Part shown: in pieces, positions 25,953-33,963 of the stretch
How positions within the stretch are numbered: the stretch's first letter is position 1
Layout: each line of letters starts with the position of its first letter
Assembly: GCA_002423615.1 (NCBI GenBank)
Contig: DIKO01000019.1
Location: 62,001-126,000, forward strand
Length of the DNA: 64,000 nt
Direction of reading: 5' to 3'
From: Desulfobacteraceae bacterium UBA5616
GTDB taxonomy: Bacteria > Desulfobacterota > Desulfobacteria > Desulfobacterales > UBA5616
Translations under genes and position numbers: made by a program
The notes under the pieces: model-generated
Databases searched by the model: none
Told to the model about the DNA's origin: nothing
What the model saw: the letters and a program-made list of their open reading frames with translations, nothing else

Positions 25953-28900
25953 ATGGTTCCAGCAATCGCTTCCGCCGCCTCCCAAGCCCCCGATAACGAA
26001 TATCACCTGGCGGGGCTCCTGGCGCTGTTTGAAGATGATTTTTCCATAGACTGGGTCATCGAAATTTCAGGGTGGAAGGCAACCGATATACTTGAAGTAC
26101 TGGACGAACTGGACCAGAATGATATCATTGAAAAAAAAAGACCCGGGGTTTATCATTTCAAACATCAGCAGAAACGCCTTCAGTTGCTCTCAACCGTTCG
26201 GCCGGATGAAAAAGAAAAACTTCATCGTTCCATTTCCGAAATTTTATTCAGAGACATAAAGGATGAAAACGAGGCCAATCTTAAAGCGGCCGGTCATCTT
26301 TTAAACCTCAAAAACGATGAAAACGGATGCCGCCATCTTCTTGCCGCAGGAAATATCCATCGAAAATCCCACCAGTATCAGAAAGCGCTCAAATGCTACC
26401 AGAAAGTGATTATCGATCTGGATCAGGAAGAGAGCGATGCCGCTTATGATCTCTTTATCAAATCCGCCATCGGGTATACCCGGGTGTTTATGGTGGACTC
26501 TGAGATAGGGTCCGCCGTGCCGTTGCTGAAAAGGGCCATCCGTAAGGCGGAGAGCAGAAATGCCGCGGCCGATGTCGCGCTGCTCAAGATGAATCTTGCC
26601 CTGTCGGAATGGCTTTGCACGGATATCGATACGGCCATTGAACACTTCAATGAAGGATGGGCCCTGGCCCAGACTCTGGACGACCCCGATCTCAAGGGAA
26701 AAACATTCCTTTTCAAAAGCTTTTTCCTGTTCATCCAGGGGAAAATCCGGGAGGTTGTTCAGAATTGCGAAAAAATTCATTCCGATATCGATAAATACCC
26801 CCGGAACGGGTTTCCCCTGATGGCCGCCAATACCATCGCCACCTGCTATGCCTACAACGGCCAGATCCAGAGAGGAATGGCCATGCTGGAAGCTCTTTAC
26901 GATCAGTATCGGAATAACGGCAACTTTTATGCCTCATGTAATACGGGTTTGATGATCGGCAGCGTTTTCATCGAACTGGGACGGCTTACCGAGGCGATCC
27001 AGCATCTTGAATTTTCCCTTGAAAAAGCGGTTCAGACCTCCAACAACCTTCACATCAGCCTGATCCACCTTAAACTGGCCTATGCCCAATACCGGAACAA
27101 CAAAATCGAAAAATCCCTTGAACACCTGAGAGCCGCCTTAAAATTACGCCGGAAAAAAAACATCACCAACAAATATAACACTTACCATAACTCAGAACTC
27201 TTCTGGGCCATGGACCTGGGGGATTATCCGGCCATCGAGGATTTTTCCATTGATGAGGAAATCAGCCGTGCCCAGGAAAGCAAAAACATCCTGGTCAAAG
27301 GCATCGCCTATCGATATCGGGCATTAATGGAAGAACGAAAACAGGGAACCCGGGAAAATATTTTAGATCTCATGCTGATGTCGGAAAAATTCCTCGAAGA
27401 ATCAGGGCACGAGATTCAGCTGGCCAGAACACGGATGGAAACGGCGCGCTTATATCTTTCCATGGGGATGGTGAAAAAGGCCAGACAGGTCATTCGGAAA
27501 AGCAGTGAAATTCTCAATCATTTCATGCAACATCAGGTCCCGGACAACCTCCGCTTTCTCCTCAAGGACATGCAGACGGACAAACGTCTGATTGAAGAGA
27601 TCATGAAGCTCGGCCAGGGCCTGGCGGCCATCGACAATCTCCGGGACCTCCTCCGTCAGATTCTGGCCGTGGTGAATCAGATCACAGGGGCTGAACGCGG
27701 GGCCGTATTCCTGGTCTCTGGAGAGGACGGCAACGCTGAAGTCATTTTAAGGGGAGCCAGAAACCTGACGGTCGACGATATTGCGCGGTCTGATTTTTCT
27801 TCATCCATGGACATGATCAAAAAATCCGTTTCAACCGGGGAGCCGCAGGTTTACCTGACTTCACCCCCCGCGAAAGTGGATTTGATGAAAAAGAAGGAAA
27901 TTCATTCCCGGATCTGTGTACCGATGAAAATACGGGAAACGATCATCGGTGTTCTTTACGTGGACAACCGGATATTTCCCAGTGCATTTAAAAAATCGGA
28001 CATCAAGATTCTCCATTTCTTTTCCGTTGCTGCCGCCATCGCCCTGGAAAACGCACGGATGAGGCAAGAAAATCAGGCCCTGATCCACCGGCTTGAGGAA
28101 GAACGCCAATGCATGGAGAAGAAGGGCGACCATCAGCACTGTGTCGTGGAATTCATCGGCAAAAGCGAGGCCGTTCGACAGGTATTGAAAAACACCGAAA
28201 AGGTGGCCACAACCGATGCCTCGGTTTTGGTTCTCGGAGAAACGGGTGTCGGCAAGGAACTCATCGCCGCCGCCATCCACAACCGCAGCCTGCGCAGTCA
28301 GAATGCCTTTATCCGCGTCAACTGCAGCGCCTTCCCGGAAACCCTCATCACCAGCGAACTGTTCGGGCACGAAAAGGGATCCTTCACCGGGGCGATTGAA
28401 AGGCGCATCGGCAGGTTTGAGCAGGCCGACGGCGGCACCCTCTTTCTGGATGAAATCGGCGATATTTCCCATGAGGTTCAGGTCCGTCTGCTTCGGGTCC
28501 TGCAAAGCAGGGAGTTCGAGCGCATCGGCGGACGCAAAACCATTCGTTCGGATTTCCGCCTCGTTGCGGCCACCAACCGGGACCTGGAAAAGGAAGTCCG
28601 TGAGGGCAAATTCCGGGAAGATCTTTTTTATCGCCTGAATGTGCTGTCCATCCGGATACCGCCGTTAAGGGAACGCAGGGAGGACATACCCCTTCTGGTG
28701 GACCATTTCCTGAACCAATACGCGCGTAAACACGGCCGGCCGGTGAGTCGCATATCCGACAGCAACATTAAAAAGCTCGTCGCCTACGACTGGCCCGGCA
28801 ATGTCCGGGAACTGAAAAACGTGATTGAAAGGGGTGCTATCCTGAGCTCGGGCAGGGACTTCAAGATCCCCGAATTCAACCGGACCCGCACCGCTTGCTG

Positions 28901-29078
28901 CGAACGCAGGAACGTTATCACCCTGGCGGAAAACGAAAAACGGCATATCATCCTGGCTCTGGCCCACACCAACGGCAAGATCCGGGGACCCGGAGGGGCC
29001 GCAGAGCTCCTCGATATCAATCATAACACCCTCTATTCGCGAATGAAGAAATTAGGCATCCGAAGGCCTGCTCTTTAA
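25953..29078 (+). CDS. Sigma-54-dependent activator with TPR and GAF sensor domains
   Basis: A 1041-residue bacterial enhancer-binding protein. An N-terminal winged-helix-like region (about 15-100) leads into a long TPR array (about 100-540) and then a GAF domain (about 565-710). The AAA+ domain has Walker A GETGVGKE (from 762), the sigma-54 contact loop GSFTGA (from about 809; the usual form is GAFTGA), and Walker B GGTLFLDEIGD. A Fis-type HTH (GGAAELLDINHNTLYSRMKK) ends the protein. It has no receiver domain, so it probably senses a ligand or partner through TPR/GAF. The strong -24/-12 promoter about 250 bases downstream makes the DUF1302 operon its most likely target. Confidence 0.93.
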   Translation: MVPAIASAASQAPDNEYHLAGLLALFEDDFSIDWVIEISGWKATDILEVLDELDQNDIIEKKRPGVYHFKHQQKRLQLLSTVRPDEKEKLHRSISEILFRDIKDENEANLKAAGHLLNLKNDENGCRHLLAAGNIHRKSHQYQKALKCYQKVIIDLDQEESDAAYDLFIKSAIGYTRVFMVDSEIGSAVPLLKRAIRKAESRNAAADVALLKMNLALSEWLCTDIDTAIEHFNEGWALAQTLDDPDLKGKTFLFKSFFLFIQGKIREVVQNCEKIHSDIDKYPRNGFPLMAANTIATCYAYNGQIQRGMAMLEALYDQYRNNGNFYASCNTGLMIGSVFIELGRLTEAIQHLEFSLEKAVQTSNNLHISLIHLKLAYAQYRNNKIEKSLEHLRAALKLRRKKNITNKYNTYHNSELFWAMDLGDYPAIEDFSIDEEISRAQESKNILVKGIAYRYRALMEERKQGTRENILDLMLMSEKFLEESGHEIQLARTRMETARLYLSMGMVKKARQVIRKSSEILNHFMQHQVPDNLRFLLKDMQTDKRLIEEIMKLGQGLAAIDNLRDLLRQILAVVNQITGAERGAVFLVSGEDGNAEVILRGARNLTVDDIARSDFSSSMDMIKKSVSTGEPQVYLTSPPAKVDLMKKKEIHSRICVPMKIRETIIGVLYVDNRIFPSAFKKSDIKILHFFSVAAAIALENARMRQENQALIHRLEEERQCMEKKGDHQHCVVEFIGKSEAVRQVLKNTEKVATTDASVLVLGETGVGKELIAAAIHNRSLRSQNAFIRVNCSAFPETLITSELFGHEKGSFTGAIERRIGRFEQADGGTLFLDEIGDISHEVQVRLLRVLQSREFERIGGRKTIRSDFRLVAATNRDLEKEVREGKFREDLFYRLNVLSIRIPPLRERREDIPLLVDHFLNQYARKHGRPVSRISDSNIKKLVAYDWPGNVRELKNVIERGAILSSGRDFKIPEFNRTRTACCERRNVITLAENEKRHIILALAHTNGKIRGPGGAAELLDINHNTLYSRMKKLGIRRPAL

Positions 29079-29152
29079 AACCCTTTTATACGGAATTTCA
29101 AGGTGAGCGATGCATTTTTCAAATCAGGCTGTGGAGTCCGGTATCCCTCGAT

Positions 29153-29207
29153 GTCCGCAATCCCCGCCCCGTCGTTCTGAGGAGCGGGGATTGCGGACTA
29201 ATTTTCC
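29153..29207 (+). terminator. Terminator after the TPR-sigma-54 activator gene
   Basis: A perfect 15-bp stem (GTCCGCAATCCCCGC at 29153-29167 and GCGGGGATTGCGGAC at 29184-29198) with a 16-base loop is followed by TAATTTT. The T-run is short, but the stem is very stable. Confidence 0.75.
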
Positions 29208-29212
29208 ATCAA

Positions 29213-29248
29213 TGCTTGATATTTCAATCACACCTCAAATATCAAGCA
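29213..29248. promoter_or_regulatory. Candidate upstream activator site (inverted repeat)
   Basis: A perfect 12-bp inverted repeat, TGCTTGATATTT (29213-29224) and AAATATCAAGCA (29237-29248), with a 12-base spacer. It lies about 80-115 bases upstream of the -24 element, the usual place for dimeric sigma-54 activators. It has no T-run, so it is unlikely to be a terminator. Binding by the adjacent activator is an inference. Confidence 0.6.
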
Positions 29249-29325
29249 AAAAATGAACGCCCATCAGTGGGTTTGATAATCTTTATCTATCTGTTTTTTT
29301 GACACAATTCAACATTATCCGAAAA

Positions 29326-29341
29326 TGGCACATGATTTGCA
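29326..29341 (+). promoter_or_regulatory. Sigma-54 (-24/-12) promoter of the DUF1302 operon
   Basis: TGGCAC (29326-29331), five bases, then TTGCA (29337-29341) matches the TGGCAC-N5-TTGC(A/T) consensus exactly, with GG and GC at the required spacing. Transcription would begin near 29351. A sigma-54 activator gene lies directly upstream. Confidence 0.87.
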
Positions 29342-29545
29342 TAGTATTTCGGGATTAATGTCAGCCAACATCGGCTTTATTCCCCTGTTGAGCGTCCCGA
29401 GGGTGAAAGTGTCATTCTTTCAGGCAATTCAATTAACGCATCGTTCATTTCTTTTTTCCGAATCTCGGCTTATTCACCGTGCATCTCATTGGGACAATGG
29501 GAAAACATAAAAACTATATCAACCACATGAAGATGGAGAAAAAAA

Positions 29546-31150
29546 ATGAGGCACAGAAGAAATCTAAAAACCATTTTGTTTGCGGCTGCTTTGTTCATGG
29601 GCGGTCTGGTTTTCCTCGGCCCGTTGGCCGCCATGGATTTCCAGGCAGGAGAAAACACCAAGATCGACTGTGATGTTTCTCTGACCTACGGCGCGGGCTG
29701 GCGGGTTTCCGACCGGGACATGAACTCCCTCACCATGACAGGCCGTTACACCAGAGCCTACAACGGCAACTGGGACGACGGCAACTGGAACTTCGACAAG
29801 TGGGACATGATCAACAACAAATTCACCATGGTCGTCGACCTCGACATCAACCACCGGGACAAATTCGGTCTTTTCGTCCGGCCCAAAGCGTTTTACGACT
29901 TTGTTTACATGGGGCACAACGAAAACCCGAATGACCCCAGGCAACTGATCAACAATACCCTGGGCAACGGCAACAAGTACAATGAATGGGACGACGAAGT
30001 GGAGTCAAACCATGGGGCCAATGCGGAAATCCTGGATATTTTCGCCTATTCCAGTTTTGATGTCGGAAAACGGCTCCTCGAGGTCCGTGTGGGCCGTCAG
30101 GTGATCAACTGGGGGGAAAGCCTCTTTATCGCCGGCGGCGTTTCCACGGCCCAGACCTACATGGATCTGGTCGCGGCCGTCAGCCCGGGGGTCGAACTGA
30201 AGGAGGTTTACCTGCCGGCGGGAGCGGTTTACGGCCAGATCGACGTTCTCGAGAACCTGGCCTTTTCCACGTATTACCAGTGGGAATGGCAGAGCCACCG
30301 GATGTACGACGCAGGGACTTTTTTCAGCACCCGGGACACATTGGGCCAGACCAATTTCAAACTCTCGAACGCCATACCCAATATGAATGACGACGAACCC
30401 AGCGATTCGGGGCAATTCGGCGTGGCCCTGCATACCATGGTCGAGAGATTGAACAATACGGAATTCGGTCTTTATTTTTCCAATTACCACGAAAAATGGA
30501 ACTCGCGTTTGAGAAGCAATCATCCTCTTCTGGCCCCCGACAATTCGAGACCGTTTCCTACAAATCCTTTGCAGTATTGGCTGGATTATGCCGAAGATAT
30601 CAAGATGTACGGGGCCAGCTTCAGCACCGAGGCATGGGATGCCAACATCGCCGGCGAAATCAGCTATCATCAGGGCGGATTAATCAGAGTTGGGGAGCAG
30701 ACGCGGGGCCTGACCGAATTTGACTACCAGGAAGGCAATTATTACCAGATCCAGGTGTCCACCATCCGCGGTTTTTCCAGCCCCAAGTACTGCGACAGTT
30801 CGACCATCGCAGCGGAAGTGGCCTGGAACACGGTCCCCGGACTTGAAAACGAGGACCTTTACTATGATAAAACCGCATGGTCCTACCGTTTCACCTATAC
30901 TTCCAGCTGGCTCCAGGTTCTGCAGGATCTGGACCTGAAGGTTCCCATCAGCTACACGGGTTATCCGGACGGGTGGTCATCGGTTACGGGATGGGCGGAA
31001 GAAGGGTCGGACACCGTTGGTTTAGGCCTGGAATTCACCTACAAAAACGCCTACCTTTTCAATATCCGGTACACGAACAACGTGAACTCCGTCCGAAACG
31101 AGCGGGCTGACCGGGATTACATGACCGTCGATTTGAAATACACTTTTTAA
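29546..31150 (+). CDS. DUF1302 family outer-membrane protein
   Basis: A 534-residue secreted protein with a signal peptide (about 1-29, ending GPLAAMDFQ), a beta-rich body with aromatic girdles, and a C-terminal phenylalanine (VDLKYTF), as in outer-membrane beta-barrels. The DUF1302 hallmark GRQVINWGES is present. DUF1302 proteins are consistently found beside DUF1329 proteins and MMPL transporters in lipid-, steroid- and hydrocarbon-using proteobacteria, but their biochemical role is not established. GGAG precedes the ATG. It is the first gene behind the sigma-54 promoter. Confidence 0.9.
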   Translation: MRHRRNLKTILFAAALFMGGLVFLGPLAAMDFQAGENTKIDCDVSLTYGAGWRVSDRDMNSLTMTGRYTRAYNGNWDDGNWNFDKWDMINNKFTMVVDLDINHRDKFGLFVRPKAFYDFVYMGHNENPNDPRQLINNTLGNGNKYNEWDDEVESNHGANAEILDIFAYSSFDVGKRLLEVRVGRQVINWGESLFIAGGVSTAQTYMDLVAAVSPGVELKEVYLPAGAVYGQIDVLENLAFSTYYQWEWQSHRMYDAGTFFSTRDTLGQTNFKLSNAIPNMNDDEPSDSGQFGVALHTMVERLNNTEFGLYFSNYHEKWNSRLRSNHPLLAPDNSRPFPTNPLQYWLDYAEDIKMYGASFSTEAWDANIAGEISYHQGGLIRVGEQTRGLTEFDYQEGNYYQIQVSTIRGFSSPKYCDSSTIAAEVAWNTVPGLENEDLYYDKTAWSYRFTYTSSWLQVLQDLDLKVPISYTGYPDGWSSVTGWAEEGSDTVGLGLEFTYKNAYLFNIRYTNNVNSVRNERADRDYMTVDLKYTF

Positions 31151-31176
31151 CGTAACGAAAAACGGAGGGAATACTA

Positions 31177-32556
31177 ATGGTTAAAAATTATGCAAAAATA
31201 TCGTTGTGCATGTTTCTGGCAGTCTGCATTCTCGCTATCGCCCTGCCTGTCCAAGCGAAGGTTTCCGCCCAGGAAGCCGAAAAACTGAAAAATGAACTCA
31301 CCCCCCTGGGCGCTGAAAAAGGGGCCAACGCCGACGGCACCATCCCTGCCTGGGAACCTATAACAGGAATCCCCGCCGGCATCACCTTTGACCCCAAGGC
31401 CGGCGTGAGACACCCGGACCCCTATGCTGCGGACAAGGTTTTATACACCATCACGGCCCAGAATCTGGATCAGTACAAGGCCAAAATCTCCCCGGGCATC
31501 CTCGAACTGTTCAAGAGATACCCCGATACCTTCAAGATCGACGTCTACCCCACCCACAGGCCTGCCGCGGCGCCCCAGAAAGTGTACGACAACACCTATC
31601 AGAATGCCTTAAACGCCACACTGATCGGCGACGGTTCAGACGGCGTTGAAAACGCTTTCTGCGGGATTCCCTTCCCCATTCCCCAGAACGGGGCCGAGTG
31701 CATTCTCAACCATAACCTGAGATATGCCGGATTCGGGTACGTGGATTACGCCGGCTCCTGGCTCGTCAACCCCAACGGTTCCCGGACCACCGGCGGAGCG
31801 GCCCAGTACACCTATCTGGCCAACTACTACAGCGCCGAATCCAAGGAAAAATTCGACGGCCAGACTTCCGGCGTGCTCATGGAATATTTCGAGCCGGCCC
31901 GCCGCAAGGGCGAAATCATTCTCTCCATCGACCGCCTGGATTTCAGGAAGGCGGACAGGGCCGCTTGGCAGTACATGCCGGGACAGCGCCGGGTGCGCCG
32001 GGCCCCCAGCGTTGCCTACGACACCCCCAACCCTACCTATGCCGGCCTTGCCACCTATGACGACTCTTACATTTTCAACGGGAAAATTGACCGTTTCGAC
32101 TGGAAACTCGTGGGAAAGCAGGAACTGTACGTGCCCTATAACAACTACGCCATCGAAGAAGCGCCCTTGGACGACCTTTGCACGCCCCATCACCTCAATC
32201 CTAAATACGTCCGCTGGGAACTTCACCGGGTATGGGTCGTCGAAGGGACCCTTAAATCCGACAAGCGCCACTGTTACGGGAAACGGGTGATGTTCCAGGA
32301 TGAAGATTCCTGGCAGGTCCTGACCACGGACAAATACGACACCCGGGGAAGCCTCTGGAGGATGTCCTTTGCCTGCTCCAAAAGCATGTATGACGTTCCC
32401 GTGTACCGCCAGCGTTCGACCCACATGTGGGATTTCCAAACCGACGCATACCTGGCCACCCAGTTGAACCAGGGTATGCCCAGGAACTCCTTTGAAAAAA
32501 CCAGCCCTCCCGAAGTTTTCACCGCTGAATACGTTCGGAAAATCGGAAAACGTTAA
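31177..32556 (+). CDS. DUF1329 family periplasmic protein
   Basis: A 459-residue protein with a signal peptide (about 1-27, ending LPVQAK). The DUF1329 body is recognisable by ADGTIPAWEP, the PGQRRVRRAPSVAYDTPNP motif, and the RFDWKLVGKQELYVPYNNY segment. DUF1329 is distantly related to the LolA/LolB-like lipoprotein-sorting fold, which suggests binding of a hydrophobic ligand in the periplasm or at the outer membrane. GGAGGG precedes the ATG. It follows the DUF1302 gene by 26 bases. A close but frameshifted paralogue lies at 37.3-38.7 kb. Confidence 0.9.
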   Translation: MVKNYAKISLCMFLAVCILAIALPVQAKVSAQEAEKLKNELTPLGAEKGANADGTIPAWEPITGIPAGITFDPKAGVRHPDPYAADKVLYTITAQNLDQYKAKISPGILELFKRYPDTFKIDVYPTHRPAAAPQKVYDNTYQNALNATLIGDGSDGVENAFCGIPFPIPQNGAECILNHNLRYAGFGYVDYAGSWLVNPNGSRTTGGAAQYTYLANYYSAESKEKFDGQTSGVLMEYFEPARRKGEIILSIDRLDFRKADRAAWQYMPGQRRVRRAPSVAYDTPNPTYAGLATYDDSYIFNGKIDRFDWKLVGKQELYVPYNNYAIEEAPLDDLCTPHHLNPKYVRWELHRVWVVEGTLKSDKRHCYGKRVMFQDEDSWQVLTTDKYDTRGSLWRMSFACSKSMYDVPVYRQRSTHMWDFQTDAYLATQLNQGMPRNSFEKTSPPEVFTAEYVRKIGKR

Positions 32557-32579
32557 TACTGGTTCTTCCTGATGCGAAT

Positions 32580-32613
32580 CCCTGAAATTTCCCCGATCGG
32601 GGAAATTTCAGGG
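32580..32613 (+). repeat. Strong hairpin between the DUF1329 and YCF48-like genes
   Basis: CCCTGAAATTTCCCC (32580-32594) and GGGGAAATTTCAGGG (32599-32613) form a 15-bp stem around GATC, so the whole element is one continuous palindrome. There is no T-run. It probably stabilises or partly attenuates the polycistronic mRNA. A related hairpin follows the second DUF1329 copy. Confidence 0.75.
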
Positions 32614-32680
32614 AGACTTAAAGAGATATTTTGTTTTTAACTGGAAAAAGATGGGCAAAACAAGCGATAAGGGAACCTCA

Positions 32681-33958
32681 ATGAACAATGGAAATGTTTT
32701 AAATAAAAGCCCGTTAGGATTATCCGTCCGACTGGCCGGCTGTCTCTTATGGGCCGTTTTATTGTTTTCCGCAGGCGTACTGCCGGTGCATGGTCAAACC
32801 GACCTGTTGCTCACACCCGCGGAAAAATCGGACAGAGCGCCTTTTTCTATTCTCATGGACATCAAAAAGACGCCGCTCAACATGGTTGCCGTGGGGGAAC
32901 GGGGTCATATTCTGTTTTCGGACAGCGAATGCGCCGGCTGGACCCAGGCTACGTCCGTTCCCGTCAGCGTCACCCTCACGGCGGTTGCTTTTCCGTCGGA
33001 GACAAAAGGCTGGGCCGTGGGCCATGACGGGGTGGTTTTACACACGGAGGACGGCGGGAAAACCTGGGTCAAGCAATTGGATGGATTAAAGATCAATGAG
33101 CTGATCATCGGGCAGTTGAAGCAGATGATCCAGGATAAAAAGGAAGCTCTGGAGAAACAGCAAAGCGGATCGCCGGAGGTCCAGGCAGGAGATGAAGCTG
33201 CAGAAGCTCCGGAAGCCCCGCAGGAAGAGCCGGAAGTCGGCGACACCGCCGAAACCGAAGAAGCCGAAAATCCCCTGGCCTTAGAAATCGAGAACCTGGG
33301 ATACTTTTTGAGCGATGTGGAACTCGCCGTTGAGGAGGGTCCTGTCTGGCCTTTGATGGATGTGTGGTTCAAGAACGATCAGGAAGGCATCATCATCGGT
33401 GCCTTCGGCATGATCCTGGGCACCACCGACGGCGGCAAAACGTGGAATCCCATGCTGGACCGCATTAAAAATACCGACGGCCTGCACTTATACGCCGTCA
33501 CCCGGTCCGGGGACGACCTGTTTATCGCCGGCGAGTCGGGCATGTTGTTTCGATCCGAAGATTTCGGAAATACCTGGAAGCAACTGGAATCACCCTACGA
33601 CGGGTCGTATTTCGGGCTTGTGGCAAATCCCGCGGGCGGTTTTATCACGGCCTTTGGTTTGCGGGGCAATATTTATTGTTCCACTGACAGGGGTGAAACA
33701 TGGTATCCCGCCGATACCGGCGCCAAGGCCTCGATTTCCGGCGGCACCTTTCTTTCCGACGGCTCGTTTTGCATCGTCTGTGTTGACGGCTCCATCCTGA
33801 TCAGCCCGGATCTTGGGAAAACCTTCAAAACCCTTCCTGCGCGCTTTCCCGGGGCCATCGCCGTGGCCGAACTGAGAAGAGGGATTATTACCGTGGCGGG
33901 CCTCAGGGGCGTCACCCGGATCGACTTGAATAATTTAAGCAGCGACAAAAAAGGATAA
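32681..33958 (+). CDS. YCF48-like beta-propeller protein, exported
   Basis: About 425 residues with a signal peptide (SVRLAGCLLWAVLLFSAG, ending VHGQ). At least five BNR/Asp-box repeats are visible (TEDGGKTW, TTDGGKTW, SEDFGNTW, STDRGETW, SPDLGKTF), as in YCF48/HCF136-type assembly factors. A Glu/Ala-rich, coiled-coil-like insert of about 65 residues sits between the first two blades. The ATG at 32681, six bases after AAGGGA, gives a normal signal peptide; an ATG at 32651 would lengthen it. Known YCF48 proteins help assemble membrane complexes, so a role in assembling this envelope system is plausible but unproven. Confidence 0.85.
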   Translation: MNNGNVLNKSPLGLSVRLAGCLLWAVLLFSAGVLPVHGQTDLLLTPAEKSDRAPFSILMDIKKTPLNMVAVGERGHILFSDSECAGWTQATSVPVSVTLTAVAFPSETKGWAVGHDGVVLHTEDGGKTWVKQLDGLKINELIIGQLKQMIQDKKEALEKQQSGSPEVQAGDEAAEAPEAPQEEPEVGDTAETEEAENPLALEIENLGYFLSDVELAVEEGPVWPLMDVWFKNDQEGIIIGAFGMILGTTDGGKTWNPMLDRIKNTDGLHLYAVTRSGDDLFIAGESGMLFRSEDFGNTWKQLESPYDGSYFGLVANPAGGFITAFGLRGNIYCSTDRGETWYPADTGAKASISGGTFLSDGSFCIVCVDGSILISPDLGKTFKTLPARFPGAIAVAELRRGIITVAGLRGVTRIDLNNLSSDKKG

Positions 33959-33963
33959 TCGGA

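Larger units (their letters stand above)
29079..29545. other. Regulatory intergenic region before the DUF1302 operon
   Basis: This 467-base gap holds, in order, the activator gene's terminator, a 12-bp inverted repeat suited to an enhancer, a -24/-12 promoter, and a 5' untranslated leader of about 195 bases (from about 29351). No coding frame was recognised in the leader. Confidence 0.8.

Noticed and set aside
29079..29545. Riboswitch or small protein gene in the long leader before DUF1302
   Set aside because: No conserved aptamer motif or convincing short frame with a ribosome site was recognised; the region is explained by a terminator, an inverted repeat and a promoter.
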